Shown: positions 24,663 to 38,185, counted from the first letter of the stretch. The stretch is 64,000 nucleotides of DNA from Polytrichum commune (GCA_950295325.1 OX485808.1:32203180-32267179), one strand, 5' to 3'. Made by a program: numbers and translations. The notes: generated by a model from the sequence alone, not told the origin.

Positions 24663-27600
24663 ATGGGGGAGCCAGATTCTTGGGAGGATATGGAAGAAGG
24701 GGGAGCAGCAGCAGCTCCGAAACCCGCAGCGCCAGCTGCCGCGCCTCACCCCAAGCTCAATGCGAACGCCCCATCGTTCACGTTTAATCCTTCCGCTGCT
24801 ACGTTCACACCATCGTTCGCTCCCGCTGCCGCAGTGCAACACCACCATGCACCCCCAGCCGCGGTGCCGGCCGCTACCGCAACCGCGGCGATGACGCCCG
24901 CGGTGGTGCCGCAGGAGGCAATGCATCACGATGAAGGACTGGTGCAGCGAGGGGGAAATGCTGCTCTGGATCCTCCGGTGCAGGCTGGATTTGTTTCGGG
25001 TGCCGCAGCTCTGGCTGCCTTGGCCGGTGTGGACTCGGAATCCGGTGCAGACAGGAGCAATGGTGTACCTGAATCTGATGATTACGCTTCTGAGCAGGCA
25101 ACGAGCACGGATGAGAAAACGCATGCCGTGGAGGAGGTTGAGAAGGTTGACGCCATTGACGCCCCAGCTGAGAAGAACGAAGCTACTCCAAATGGCGAAC
25201 CAGATGGTATGTGTCGTTGTTTGGCTTGTCCTAGGGTTGCCTTGATGTCAATTGCTTGTGCTATCTGGTCATTTGAACTGAAGTGATTATCGGTTGCTTA
25301 TTCATTAAATTGGCAGGAATTTGTAAGCTACACTGATTACGGTGAAACTGTGGGCATATCTATGGTGTGACTTATTCACATCCCCATAGTGTGGTCTACA
25401 GCATACACCGTCACGTATGAAAAATAGCGCGCACTCCTAGTTAAACTTGTTTTCATCCCTTCACTTCTAGTTGTCAATTGTTAGCAATTGAGAATAAACT
25501 CATTTCGAAAGTTCAATTACTGAGGGAGAAAATTCAAAAATCGACATGCATGTGTTTCTTAAGGTATATGCAGCTGTTCATGGAATGGTCGAATATGGCC
25601 AAATGGCTAAGAGTTAGGTGTCTCGGTGTCTTTAGAAAGAGCAAGAGTCTCTACAAAGATACACTGCTTGTTTGTAGAGAACGAGCAAGATTTGAAGGAG
25701 ATGTCATCATTTGTTTCTTGGACTTCCGATGTTATGTAGTGTGGGTTGGTAAAGTAGACTTATATTACTATCCATAAGGTTTTGAGTGTAGGTGCCTCGA
25801 AATTAGTGTGGCCCACAGTATTCACCATAATCCGTGTAGTTAGTTTTGTGCATATCTTGCTCTATTTTCCACTCCATACACAATTATGGAGCACCAGAAG
25901 CAGGGACCTTTTTCCCGTTCTCTGCCTGTGTGAAGCTTCTAAGTGCTGGAACTTGCGCAATTCTGTCATTCTAGTGCTGCAATGGCAGGATTTTCTGTAA
26001 TTCTTAGTTATGTGCATCAAATGATGAGAATTTGACAGAGTCTAATAGGTTGTTAAACAGAAGAACTTGAGGTGCAATCCATGCATTTTCTGTAGATCTT
26101 AATTAGGCAGTGTCATAATTTGAGTGGGATTCTGAGGTGCTATAACTCAATGCTCTCAGCTTCTAATTTTACCCCATTATCATAATAATCTATGTAATGG
26201 TTGCAGAAAGTGATGTGTCCTCCAAGATGGCAGAAATGAAGATCAGCAATGAAGATGTGCAGCCAGGTAATTTTTAATGTTCTCTAGTAGTTCATGATAT
26301 ACTTCAGAAGTTCAATGTCTCTCTATCAGCTTGATAATGTAATGTGTATGTGGGAACACTGCCTAGTTCTCTGGGATCTTCCTTTGCCAAAGATTAGTTG
26401 GAACAAAGAATCATCCTAAGTGTGAGGACAAGGAGAATCTGTATTAGGTTTAGGTTAGTGCACTTTCGATTCTTAGAATATTTGCTTCATCCTTGGTGAG
26501 ACGAGTTTACATGAGCCTGCTCATCAAGTATCACATGCACATCCTGGAGAGCCTAGGAGTTAGTGGGAGCAATGTCAATGAGTTTGTATTGTATGCAGAT
26601 GAAGAGCATGATGAACTCCAGGACGAGATGAGAAACTCACCAGCTGCAGCTCTGCCAGAAGAATCTGATTCGCGGCAGCACCTTAATGTAGTGTTTATCG
26701 GCCACGTTGGTAAGGAACATACCTTCAATCTACATGATGTATATTGTGTGGGGTTCTTGGAGAAGTGCCTCAGTGGTTGTGTGACTACACATGCTCTCAT
26801 GTCTATCTCTCCTATAGACCAGACAAAATTACCCATGGTTTTGAAGATTTTGACATTCTGGGGTAATGAAGCTTGTTGCAGCATATTTGTGTAAGTCCTT
26901 CTACATAATTTTGGACAGATTGATGATGGTCTGTTGGATTGTATGTTCTGTCATAGATGCTGGAAAATCAACCATTGGAGGCCAGATTCTGTACCTGAGT
27001 GACATGGTGGATGAGAGGACAATTCAGAAATATGAGCGAGAAGCCAAAGACAAGAATAGGGAGAGTTGGTACAGCCACAGTGCTACAGAAACTGATCTTA
27101 TTGTATTCTTTTCCTCTGTAACTCTGCAGGATTATTACAGTGTGAAACTGTTGATATCAGATGTAGAACCATATGGAATAATATGGACTTTGTTGATGTT
27201 CTCTCAGGTATATGGCATATATCATGGACACAAATGAGGAGGAGCGAGCCAAGGTGAGCATCTCAATCCAATGTCCTCGTCATTTGTTTGGAGGTTTGCT
27301 TTTATGAAGATCTGTCTGTAGCTTTATGTTGCTGTCCTTTGAAATAAGGCATTTGATTCTTGATAATAAACCCTACATGGAATTTTCTCTTGCAGGAGTT
27401 TGAATGGATGGTTGTCTGGTGTGGTTGAATTTTGCAGGGAAAAACAGTGGAGGTTGGCAGAGCCCATTTTGAGACAGCCAAGACACGATTCACAATCTTA
27501 GATGCCCCTGTAAGTGTATTCCAAGCATTTGGCTTGTTTATTTGCATTGTAAGTATGCATATCTTCCTAGCAAGGATGTAAAGACACTCCTGTCCTGGCA

Positions 27601-30440
27601 GGACTTCTTCCACTGAAAGGTCGCTTGAAGAGCTTGCAGTAGTGGCTGGGGTGAATCAATCCTTGGCAATTACTATCTTCTAAGTGATGCTATAATTTAG
27701 CATATCTTGTTAGCTAAGGAATCTCAAGTCTGGATTCTTTTAGTGACTACCTCTGAGACTGTATGCCTATGCCTTATGGTGACCCTTTTGATTCTTTCTG
27801 TTTCCAGGGCCATAAAAATTATGTTCCAAACATGATCAGCGGTGCCTCACAGGCTGATGTGGGAGTGTTGGTCAGTATCACTCTTACTATTTACTTGACT
27901 TAATTTTTTTAAACTCATGAGATAGGGACATGATGTCAGGTCTGAATGTTCTGAAATATTCCTTCGCCAAGTATTCTCATATTTATTCTATATGATGTTC
28001 TCTGCAGGTTATTGCAGCACGAAAAGGTGAGTTTGAGACCGGATTTGAGAGAGGAGGACAGACTCGAGAGCATGCACAGCTTGCTAAAACTCTTGGTGTT
28101 TCGAAGCTTTTGGTGGTTGTAAACAAGATGGATGATCCATCTGTTGAATGGTCAAAAGAAAGGTAGGCTCATTAAATGTCCAACATGACCAGTGAGATCA
28201 TGTCAATAGAGTGGTAGAATTGGTATTGTATTTTCTTCTGAAAGTAGTGATATTGCCTATTTAAAGAAAGGTTTTCTGTATGCTGTTCCCTTGCCCAGTC
28301 TATTTGCAATCATGCAATGTTTGTTCCTTGTATCCCAGATTTGATGAAATTGAGAAGAAGATAGTTCCTTTTTTGAAGACGTGTGGCTACAACACAAAGA
28401 AGGGTAAGTTTGATGATTTGATGACTTTTTTCTCAGATAAACATGAAAGAAACAAGAAATAATCTAGGAAAAACAACATGCCTGAGTTGAAAGCAATGCC
28501 ACTTTGTATCATGTTGATGTGATATGAAGAGAAGGGTTTGTGTTTGATAAACTTTTGCCCTGGAATGCATAACCTTTGTGCAGATGTACAATTCCTGCCT
28601 ATTTCCGGTTTGTATGGGCACAACATGAAAGAGCGCATGTCAAAATCTGTATGTCCTTGGTGGGATGGCCCTTGTCTGTTTGAGGCTTTGGATGCTGTTG
28701 AACTTCCCGAACGCAATCCTGCTGGCCCTTTCAGGTATTTTGATTTTCTTGTGACATTGATATGTTCTAGCGTTTGGAAACAAAATCATTATATCACCTA
28801 GATTACCTATTTTGATACTTTAATGAATGATATGGGCATGGTTCTTGTGCAGGATGCCATTGATAGATAAATACAGGGACATGGGTACAGTAGTGATGGG
28901 CAAGATAGAGTCAGGGAGTGTGCGACGAGGAGACACTTTGATACTCATGCCAAATAAGGTTAGAAGCCTGTGGAAGTCCCTGGATGCTATCTTGTCTTGA
29001 AAGAATTGCTGGTGTTGGAAATCTTTGTAAACCTAGTCTTGAAAGAATGGCTGGTGTTGGAAATTGCTGTGAACCTATCTTGTCTTGAAAGAATGGCTGT
29101 TGGTGAAACTACTTGCTTTCTGCATTCAATGCTAATTCTAAAAGCTTTGGTACTGGGGCAGGCTTTAGTGAAGGTTGTCACAGTGTATCGAGACAATGAT
29201 GAAGTCACTTATGCAAAGCCTGGTGAAAATCTCCGACTCCGTTTATCAGGAATTGAAGAAGAGGACATCTCTCAAGGATTTGTTCTTTCAGCAGTTAGTA
29301 AGTACCTGCACTTCCATTTCTTGTGGTTGCTGATGGTCCATCCTTGTATCTCTTTCAGTGTCAGGTATATGAAAGTGTCTACCTATCATTAATTAATGAG
29401 TTTTCATAAGACAGTATCTTTATGAAAAGTTGATTTGCCTCTTATCCATTTATATATGGTGATGATGGAATACTTGCATCTTGATGCTGTTTTGAACTGT
29501 AAATTTGAACTTTGATTGTAAATTCTGCAGATAAACCTATCCCAGCTGTTCTTGAGTTTGATGCACAGCTGCAGATATTGGAACTCCTAGATCATAAGGT
29601 ATGAACTAGCTGTTCCTGTTGACTGTGAGAGTGGTTAAGCATATTGCTGTCCTGATTTAAGTGGGGGCTCATGCTTACTTAGCTGATCTTGGTTTCTTTA
29701 TATCCTTATGTTTGCTTGCAGGCAATTTTTACAGCTGGGTACAAAGCTGTGCTGCACATTCACTCAGTTGTCGAGGAATGTGAGATCATGGGACTCCTTC
29801 ACCAAATAGATCCAAAAACTAAGAAGCCCATGAAGAAGAAGATATTGTTTGTGAAAAGTGGAGCTGTGGTGGTGGTCCGTATCCAGGTATGTACTTGACT
29901 ATGAAATCCTGAACCTTGTGACACTTTGATAGCTGGTGTGGCGTTCATGGAGATAGGCACCAAGTTCCCTGTTCATTGTCCTTCAACTTATTGAATTTTA
30001 TACTTTAGCATGTCAGCCGGCAGTTGCTTTATTCCTGATTCAACCTTATTGATGGGCCAGGTGAATGAGCTGATCTGTGTGGAGAAGTTTGAAGATTTCC
30101 CTCAGCTTGGGCGCTTTACACTCCGTGATGAGGGTATAAGGCTTCCTCCCACTTAAAGCAGACGTTATCTTTTGGTTGATTGTATCCAAGTTCATAAAAG
30201 CTGGAAAATTGCACATTTTACTTGCGGGAGGAACTTGCTTGTATTTATGAGTTCTTGCATGGGGGGGATATCTCTTGATTAGCCTGGACAGTGTTGTGGG
30301 TAATACTTAGTAGAACAATTTAAGTTATTGTGGGTAGTTTCTTACTAGAAATTCATCTTTTTTTCCTTGGAGCAGGTAAGACTGTGGCAATTGGCAAGAT
30401 TGTTAATTTCCCGAAGAGTGGCACTTCCAGCCAAAACTGA
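24663..30440 (+). CDS. ERF3: Peptide chain release factor eRF3 (SUP35/GSPT family GTPase), 16 exons, 663 aa
   Basis: eRF3 is the GTPase partner of eRF1 in translation termination. Exons: 24663-25206, 26207-26266, 26599-26709, 26957-27068, 27208-27253, 27438-27509, 27808-27870, 28008-28162, 28339-28403, 28584-28734, 28853-28958, 29162-29297, 29531-29598, 29722-29886, 30061-30133, 30376-30440; 1992 nt with every phase matching. The N-terminal extension (about 230 aa, Ala/Pro-rich, then acidic) holds a PAM2-like motif KLNANAPSFTFNP (31-43) that would bind the MLLE domain of poly(A)-binding protein. The GTPase domain shows GHVDAGKS (236-243), DAPGH (313-317), GGQTREHAQLAKTLGV and NKMD (375-378). 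Domains 2 and 3 follow (RRGDTLILMPN; IFTAGYKAVLH; GRFTLRDEGKTVAIGKI), ending normally. This is eRF3 rather than eEF1A or HBS1 because of the PAM2 motif and the SWYMAYIMDTNEEERAKGKT segment. Minus-strand open frames over exon 1 are shadows. Confidence 0.96.
28990..29110. repeat. Short tandem repeat inside an eRF3 intron
   Basis: Three copies of a 42-46 bp unit starting CTTGAAAGAATGGCTGGTG (anchors at 28996, 29038, 29084) make up most of the intron 28959-29161. Confidence 0.85.
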
Positions 30441-31434
30441 CGCCAACAACTTTGAAGTGCTTCAACGCCAAGTTATATAGATTCTACTACCTGTGGTACT
30501 TCTCTACTTCTTTCTCTTAGTTTTGCATGTAGGTGTGTTCTTGTCACTTGAGCATTTTAAAGTAAATATTCTTCACCATTGATATTCTATTTTACTCCTT
30601 CCCACTTATTGCCACTTATTATAATGATAAGCATATGTAATTTTAATTTGTTAGATGTGACCAAGGACTTGCTGTTGGTTTGTGACTTCCTTTGTGAACA
30701 ATTTCTTGAACCATCTGTTTCCAGGAATCAGGGACAGGTAATTCTACCCACAGTCGAGGGTGGAATAGTGATTTTGGGTCATAAAACGTGGAGAACGTGG
30801 CTGATAGTGGAGTCTGTTCTGTCTTTTCGACACACTGCTTTTGTCTCTTGAAAGCAACTACGTCTGTACTACTGGAAGTGTTTGTTCGTCATGCGCATTT
30901 GTTTTCAACCACCTGGCAGAGGAATGACGTCTCTGGAGTAATCCACTCCGTATCTACCACATAAGAATATCCATGGATTCAGACATTTCTCTTGTAGAAA
31001 GGCTTGTTGCAAGAAGAAATCTTCAGCAAAGAAAGTGGTGGATGTCTCTACAAGCTAGCAGAGTTGCAAGGGTATTGCCATGTTTAATATCCTGGGTTTT
31101 TGTGCTGGGACAATTCTGCAGTCACTTCCAGTGTATAGAATTATGTTAACGGCACTATTTAGTGCTTCTGTTTAGGGTTTTGGGAAGGACTACGTGTGTG
31201 TTGGAGCCAAAGAGGGAGGGCTTTGTGTGGACGTTCGGCAAACTTATAATGTTTGTGTTGTGGCTCCTATTCTGTGTCCATGACTTGTTGGAGATATTAT
31301 GTGTGCATGCAACTTGGAATGATTGGATTGTACAGATCTCAAATCATGGCTCATGGATCGACATAAACTATCAGCCATTGATGGTGGTTGTGTGAACCAG
31401 AAAACTTCGAATACATAAATGTAAAGAGAGTGTT
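30441..31434. other. eRF3 3' region, no further gene recognised
   Basis: Probably 3' UTR followed by intergenic DNA. A short open frame at 30579-30851 has no recognisable domain. Confidence 0.4.
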
Positions 31435-31590
31435 GAGATCAGGTAAATCAAGTAACTTTGCTCTAGCGGAGAAGAGTCCCGCTGTTTGTTCAAAACGAAT
31501 ATCTGACGACACACACCTACACAAAGTTGACGCTAAGCTCTCTTTTTTTGGGTCCAAATTTGTGAGATATTGATACTTCAAATCCATATA
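31435..31590. repeat. Partial copy of repeat family A
   Basis: Contains AGAAGAGTCCCGCTG, ACACAAAGTTGACGCTAAGC and TTGTGAGATATTGATACTT in the order seen in the 22-23 kb copies; the beginning is diverged. Confidence 0.5.
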
Positions 31591-31754
31591 GAAGATTCAT
31601 GGTAAATGAGCATGTATTTTTTAATTTAGTTAACAGTTATACCCAACCTCCGAACATTCTGATACTTTCGATTGGGGTACCGCGCAAGAATCCAGAGACA
31701 GAAACACTACACTAAACGTGATATTTAGTGTCACTAATTCTAATTGTCTTGCTC

Positions 31755-32080
31755 AGGGCTCATTGTAAGCCGCGGTATGGTGCCACCAACACTAAATCTC
31801 AACCTAACATTATTTGTCATTCCTTGTAAAATTTTAGGAGATTATAGATTTATAATGTTTCAATTACTGTCACTTAACAAGTGATTTTTTCATGAAATTT
31901 CATAACAATACGGCAGTACAAGTTGCTGACAAGAGAAGGTAGGGTTTTGGCCAATGGATGAGCTCATCCATCATCTGTGACAATTTGTGTGCACTTATTC
32001 ACATGTGTCATTCGAAAAGTTACCATAGTGACATGAAATAGCATATGACACTAAATATCATATTTGATGTACCACAATTA
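31755..32080 (+). mobile_element. Dispersed non-autonomous element, family B, copy 1
   Basis: About 310-325 bp, from the GTGCCACCAACACTAAAT end to GACACTAAATATCATATTTG. Shared blocks with the copies at 33700-34035 and 63690-64000 (inverted) include CCTAACATTATTTGTCATTCC and GGATGAGCTCATCCATCAT. The ends are partial inverted repeats around ACACTAAAT/ATTTAGTGT. No open frame. Confidence 0.7.
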
Positions 32081-32100
32081 TATCTGCCCATTAGACCGAT

Positions 32101-32290
32101 GTCATTTGTTTACTGGAGCGCATCCTCCATTCTAAACTGCCTTGTGGCTCCTTCGCCCATCTTATTTGACCTGATAGTCCCTGAAAAGAAACTATCCATG
32201 AGGACCACATGGCCTTCACATTTCATCAGGTCCCTCACTACATTGGTACCCATTTGTGCCTCCCCTGCCTTCAATTTGGGCATGCTTTTG
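32101..32290 (-). pseudogene. Fragment of a piggyBac-like (PGBD) transposase
   Basis: One minus-strand reading frame gives KAGEAQMGTNVVRDLMKCEG, then HVVLMDSFFSG, then TIRSNKMG, ending at a stop. This resembles the piggyBac stretch with its catalytic-Asp 'MDNFF' block followed by 'TGTxRxNR', but the normal segment between FFS and the TG(T)xR block is missing, and the flanking frames are broken by stops. It looks like a decayed internal fragment. Alternative: chance similarity. Confidence 0.5.
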
Positions 32291-32299
32291 TATTATGGT

Positions 32300-33699
32300 G
32301 TTTGCACCACAATACATTCCATGTCCATGCAAATCTGGACTTCTAATCCGTTCCACACCAATCCTTTATCCCCCAATTCTCCGGTTTACAAAATGATTCT
32401 TTGTAACATATCGTCATTTTATCCACCGTATTTCTTTCCCCTAATTTCCAAAGTTCCTTTTCCCTATCACATGTCATGTCCATCAACCATCAAATTTTGT
32501 GCAACTTGTCACATGAAGGGCTCCCCTACATGGCATCTTCTGCTTCACAAACTTGGACGTGTAGACATCTAGAAATGGTTTCAGACCTATCCAGACTCAT
32601 TATTGAGGAAATGATTGGGCAGCATAGAAAACGTTGACTCCTTTGCCAATAGGAGCAAACATTAGGACTTGTCTTAACATCTGTGTACAGAAGAAATTTG
32701 TACAGCCCATGTTTTGCAAGCATGAAGCTGTCGGTTCAAATCTGGTCTCCAAATAAACGCCCAGATCCACATAATTGAGCAATGGCACAACCCTCCTAAG
32801 TTGCCACAAATTTGCTCCAGACATCACAGAAAGAGTATCTCTAATCACCACTCTAGCACTTACAAAGCTCACATCGAAGTGACCACATGGTTGCTAGATG
32901 GAATCCATGGCTCTCATTACTGATTTTCCATTGCAATATTTCTCCTTCAGCAAGATTAGTTGCGAACTGTGTGTTGGGTTGTTTGGGTTGAGTTTGATTG
33001 AAGATGGCACTAAAAATCCGAATTGAATTTGCACGTTGAAATGTGGTGTGCGCGAAATTCGACATTTTGTTGCAAAAAGCCTCCCATCGTCAGTCCTCGC
33101 ATTTGGACATCCAGCTACCAAAACTCTTGAATGAATGCAACCGAGGCTATGACACATGCCACTCAGATGTGAGCTCAAGGCTAACAGATCTCTGAAGGTA
33201 TTTGTCCTTCGTGCTCAACATATGGCACCTGATTTTTAAACATCCCCAAATCCCATACAAGCCTCCTAAAGCCTCATAAAATCTCACTTGCCCACTTGCA
33301 TGGGAACCCGAAGTTGGGTAAGCTTCCTTTGCACAAGGCCCTTTAAAAAAGTTATTTGACTCAATTTTGTGGACCGCCAAGGAAAGGGCCACACCCCAAT
33401 GGCCCATCTAAATCATTCTCGCCAATCAGCCTCTATGCACACTACATGGCCCCTCAAAAAATTAATAGAGATGAATAGTATCACCAAAGGGGAAATTTAC
33501 CTCTAAATTGGGGGGGGGAGGGGTCATGAAACTGTCAATGGATGCCCTAAACCCTAAACCATATGTTGTCCATTTGGCTTCAATTATTCTTTGACTATGT
33601 TGAAATTCATGTCAAAGTCTAACAATAATTCAACTGTGATTTCTTGTATGAAGTCAAAATACCGCTATTGTATTTATTGCATTTGTCTTGATCATACTA
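32300..33699. other. Transposon-derived or intergenic DNA, not resolved
   Basis: Several short open frames occur on the minus strand (about 32526-33407), interrupted by stops and without a domain I can name. They may be further remains of the element whose transposase fragment is at 32101-32290. A short interstitial telomere-like CCCTAAACCCTAAACC is at about 33546-33561, and a poly-G run at 33510-33517. Confidence 0.4.
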
Positions 33700-34035
33700 A
33701 TTGTAAACCGCCCATGTAGTGTCACCAATACTAATTGTAAACCTAACATTATTTGTCATTCCTTGTAAAAAAAATTGAGCATTATAGATTCACAGTGTTG
33801 CAATTACTCACTTACTAAGTAATTTTTCCTCCAAATTTCAATCATCCATGACAATACTTCATTACAGAAATGGTACGATGCAAAATATACCAAACTGTGT
33901 TTCAATGGCACTTGGCTGAACCAAAAAGTAAGTTAGGATGAGAGCACTTGTGAACTTATTCATAAGTGTCACTAGAAAAAGTTTCCACAAAATACCATGT
34001 GGCACTAAATACAATATTTAGTGTACTATTGTCCA
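33700..34035 (+). mobile_element. Dispersed non-autonomous element, family B, copy 2
   Basis: Begins around GTAGTGTCACCAATACTAAT and ends near GGCACTAAATACAATATTTA. It shares CCTAACATTATTTGTCATTCC, GTTGCAATTACT and TTTCAATCATCCATGACAAT with the other copies; internal parts are rearranged. Confidence 0.7.
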
Positions 34036-35324
34036 TGAGATATTAAGCCTTTGGATAGTGGATATCTTTTTTAATCATCCATTTTAATTAGACTTTGAGA
34101 TTCGATTTCATAATAAATCACGGAATCATTGTGTGGCATTACCTCTTCTATAACCTAGATTTGCCATGGACCATAGTAATTGTCTCCAATCAATTTCATT
34201 TTCCATGATAACCAGATGTTTACTACATTTAGCCATAGCTACTGGATATATTAACAACTAATTTAGTTTATGATCAAATTTAAAACATGACATACAGGTC
34301 ATTGGATATCATTTCGATTACTTCATCAGTCAGCATACATGCAATCTATTGCTTCAACTTATGCAATAGACAATAGACAATGACCTCAATTGTTCTCTTA
34401 GACAATTGCACTTCACATAATAGCTTATAGTGTATTACTAATTAACAATCAATCTTTCCAGTGCTCTTAATGAGTTCTTCAATTATACTCGGATCATAGT
34501 CTGAGTTCTGTTATCAAGGACACATGATTGATGTGGAATCCAATTCCAGATTTTATAATGGAAGTGTCCAGTGACTACTTTAGATTCAAGTCGAAACACC
34601 ACTCACATCTAATAGTACTGTTATCCACGCCGAGCAGCTGCCTTGATTATTCTGTCATACCTAGTCTCCTTGTACTTTGGGGTGCCACCTTTGGGTATAT
34701 TTGGTTTAAGTGTCGCCTGATCTGCTCAGATATCATATTCTTACAACAAGAATTTGACATGAAATTCAGATGCCTTATTCAACAGAAAATTATTTGAAGA
34801 TTGAACCACACTTCCAAGGACCCCTTTCCTCCACAAAACATTCAGAAACATGACAGAAAGAGAAGGTTCAGAAGGTACACTCATTCCACAGCAGCTCTGA
34901 TGAAAAATGTAAGTCACTAAGAGTGTTGCGCTTCCAATTACAAAGGCTACAGGAAACTCTAAGCCAGGGACATACTATCTGTGGCCAACACTGAAGTCCA
35001 GAAAATAAAGAAAATATACTACTTGCTATTGGTTACTGTGCTCATTTCTGAAGCACGCCATGACCTCTACAAGCACAAAGCAACTGACATATCCATGTCC
35101 AGCCTTGTTGGTACTTTCCCACACCTCACAATCAACAAGTAAGGCACAAATGTAGACCAAGTCCACAGTTGAAAGAGGATCCTGGGCTGACCCAAGAAAT
35201 TCATAAATGATCGTGGCATACAATGTCTAGGTTTTGGACATCCTCACGTCTGTCCAAGTGTGTGGGAGACTCTCCAGTCATTGCCAATAATTTTGTTGAG
35301 GACCACAAGAATCTAGTGCACAAG
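34036..35324. other. Intergenic, includes the coatomer epsilon 3' region
   Basis: AT-rich, no recognisable gene. Open frames at 34528-34797 and 35026-35223 lack domains. Confidence 0.4.
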
Positions 35325-38185
35325 TCATGCGACACTTTGCACAGCTCTATCAAATGAAGCTTCGCCAGCAGCAGCACGCTCCACGAGTGTATGATTTGGA
35401 TGTGAGATCTTGAGTTGACTGATACAAAATTGGAAATATATCAGTGAATCTTCATCATAAGCTAAGCCCTTCACACTCAGATGTCGCACACAAAATGTTC
35501 GATCCACAAGGCACATATCAAGATAAACTGATCAGACAGACATAAATTACCTCATAAATCGAGTTGTTGCCTTGCCCAGATGAAGATTACACACAATGAG
35601 ATTGGCAAGTGTGTTTGCGTCCTTGGGGTCCTTTCAAAATAAGAAGCACAAGGTAGGATCCTTATAAGTACTGTGAGACTAGATATAAAAGTAAGAGGCA
35701 TTTTCTTTATTTTCAAGCCAATTTGTACTTAAACATGTCAGCCTGCTCAAAGTAGCCCCAAACTCTTTGAAAATCTGTTGCACATTTAAAAGTGAAAGAA
35801 TAGCATACCTTGTTCAAGGCCTCAAGAAGCCGGGTCTCAGCCTCTTCAAAATGACCCATGTGCATTTGACAAACTGCACTTCCATTCATGAGCATGACAG
35901 TCCATGTGTACTTCTCACAGAGCTCTTGGAAAATGTAGTACGCTTCTTGCACCTTAGCACCACCCTAGCAAGTTCGAGATAGATGACAAATCAGTACAGT
36001 TCTATCAATGCGTGTCCTGAAGTCAAACCAAGGTCAGAATGACCAAACTTGGCACCTACTGAAAGACCTACAAATTCAGATGATGAAACTGCCAAGATTG
36101 GAGCTTTTGAGGAAGTACATAAGCAATTCTCTTACCAGAGCAAGATTGACCCAGGCATTGGCAAGTTGAGTAAGTGTGTGATCTTCATCAATCTGTTGCA
36201 TGGTTTTTAGTTGCCTCTCTGCATAATCAGTACGGTACATCTTCAGATAGATCTGAACATTTAATGCACACCTGCATCACCCAGTAAATGCACTGCTGGT
36301 GAGTAAAGAGATTTATCAAACAACGTGTGCACTTACCACAGCACACAAAACACCAGGTCAGAAAGTCCTTGCAAAAAGTAGAGCAAATACTGAACTCTCT
36401 AACCACCAAACAACAATGTCACAACATTGACGCTTCTTGCTCAAAGTCTAATTGGACTTCACAATCAGGAAGTCAACTGAAACTCAGTCCTTATCATTTG
36501 ATCCAATGTAAAGACCAACATGTAATGGCTCCATTAGAACTAAATGCACATGTACACAAACAGCATATCTTGTTGCAACCATTGAGAAAGTTCTACAACA
36601 ACACGAGGATACACCATCAGTCTAAGGAACAGGAATTTCACCATCCTCCTGCAATTTACAGAATGCCACACTGATAGGTGAGACAGGTTTTTCTCAAGAA
36701 TTCAAGAATTCCTGCCAATCAAAATACAAGGTTGCTTGCACACTTACAAGTCAAGAGTGACACCACTGTGGGTGTGCTTAAGAGCTTCATTATAGTTTTG
36801 TTCGTGTGTGTATATCATGCCAGCTATCAGCAACAGTGTAGGATTGCTCGAAGTAGCTGAATCGCTCAACCATTCTGTCAAGCTAGACAAAGCCTTCTCC
36901 TGTAAATGTGAGTTGAGTGAGTACCATGGCTTATGACAAGGCTAATATCACACTGTCATGTCAAATAAATGAATGAAGCCCACTTTCACAAGAGAGCAAC
37001 AGAGGTGAGAAATGTTCCCAATCAGCTTCAACATCTCAATAATGAGTGCTCATAACAGATACAAAGAAGTTCAAAGGTCATGTGACAGAGGAACTACAAA
37101 CCTTCTGTTCTCCACCTGAGAGGTACAATGCCAGAAGCTTCACAGCTTGAAGTGCACTAGCAGCAGAATCATTGATTTCATCAATCACAAGCTGCATTTC
37201 CATCAAGCCAGAACCAAACATGTAATGTAAGTTTTCTAAACACACAACCTGAAAATCCTCTAATCAAAGGACCATGCGCTTAAAACAAGACTCAGTATGC
37301 GGTAGGGCTTAACAAATAAAACCTTAGTACAATCAATGTGCAGTGCCGTTAACATGGGAAATCAAGGTACCCTCAATTATGATTCATATCAGACAAGCTA
37401 TTCATATGCAGCTCAGCATTCCATCAGGAGCTGGAGTAAATGCTAAACTGGCATTGAATGCTACCATACTGCAGAAAAAGAAGCAGGCTATTAGGCACTG
37501 AGGACGTATTTAGCTAAGCTGTTATGCCCTCGACAACAATTTCAACAACCTCGGCTGGGGATCCATCCTGAGTATCTACGTAATGGTTGACCACACCAAT
37601 TTTTGTAATGCAGCAAGGCAAACGCAGTGCAAGGATGTGCAACCCCTCAATGTCGATTTAAACCCATAAGGATAACAGAGGCATGCCATTAAAGAACCCA
37701 GAACCTACCTCCCACCGCATGAGATCTGAAGAACAAGAACATATGCAAGGACCTTCCCATTGGTCCCTATGAAAGCACACTGATAAAAGGCATCTTCAGC
37801 AACAGGATTTTACACCTATCACTTCGATAGCCATTCAGGGGTCAATCCCTCTGCCATTCGCCGAGATCGCATAATCGCTTTGCACCATTGCGAATCTGCT
37901 CACTCTCACAGATGATGGTACTTCCCAAACCCCACACTTCCAAGGCAAACAGAGTAGAGTCGGTCTCCTCAAGCATAGAAAGCTATACAAGTAACAAGGC
38001 CAATGCTCGGATCCGAGGGTTACCTGATTCTGGCCGAGTGCAATGTAGGACCGGTACACGAAGACATCCTTCTCGACGGCATCCGCGTCGCTCAAGTTGC
38101 GGACATTGCTTTCGTTGATCGCGGCCTGGAAAGCACCCAGGTAGAAGTTGTTACGGAGCGCGAACAGCACGTCTGGCCCGCTCAT
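35325..38185 (-). CDS. COPE: Coatomer subunit epsilon (COPI), 7 exons, 289 aa
   Basis: Epsilon-COP is a helical, TPR-like subunit of the COPI coat that drives retrograde Golgi-to-ER vesicles; it binds alpha-COP. Exons in translation order: 38024-38185, 37102-37191, 36748-36899, 36136-36271, 35809-35964, 35551-35630, 35325-35418; 870 nt, phases closed. Landmarks: [20 protein letters not shown] at the N-terminus, [66 protein letters not shown], and [20 protein letters not shown] near the end. Length agrees with plant epsilon-COP (about 290 aa). Introns range from about 100 to 830 bp. Confidence 0.96.

Noticed and set aside
24633-25124. 163-aa open frame on the minus strand
   Set aside because: Antisense shadow of the GC-rich first exon of eRF3; low-complexity translation with no domain.
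32045-32572. 175-aa plus-strand open frame
   Set aside because: It has no recognisable domain, while the opposite strand carries a piggyBac-like fragment, so it is probably an antisense artefact.
33546-33561. Telomere-like CCCTAAACCCTAAACC
   Set aside because: Only about two repeats in intergenic DNA with no gene start nearby; too short to call a telomeric relic or promoter element.
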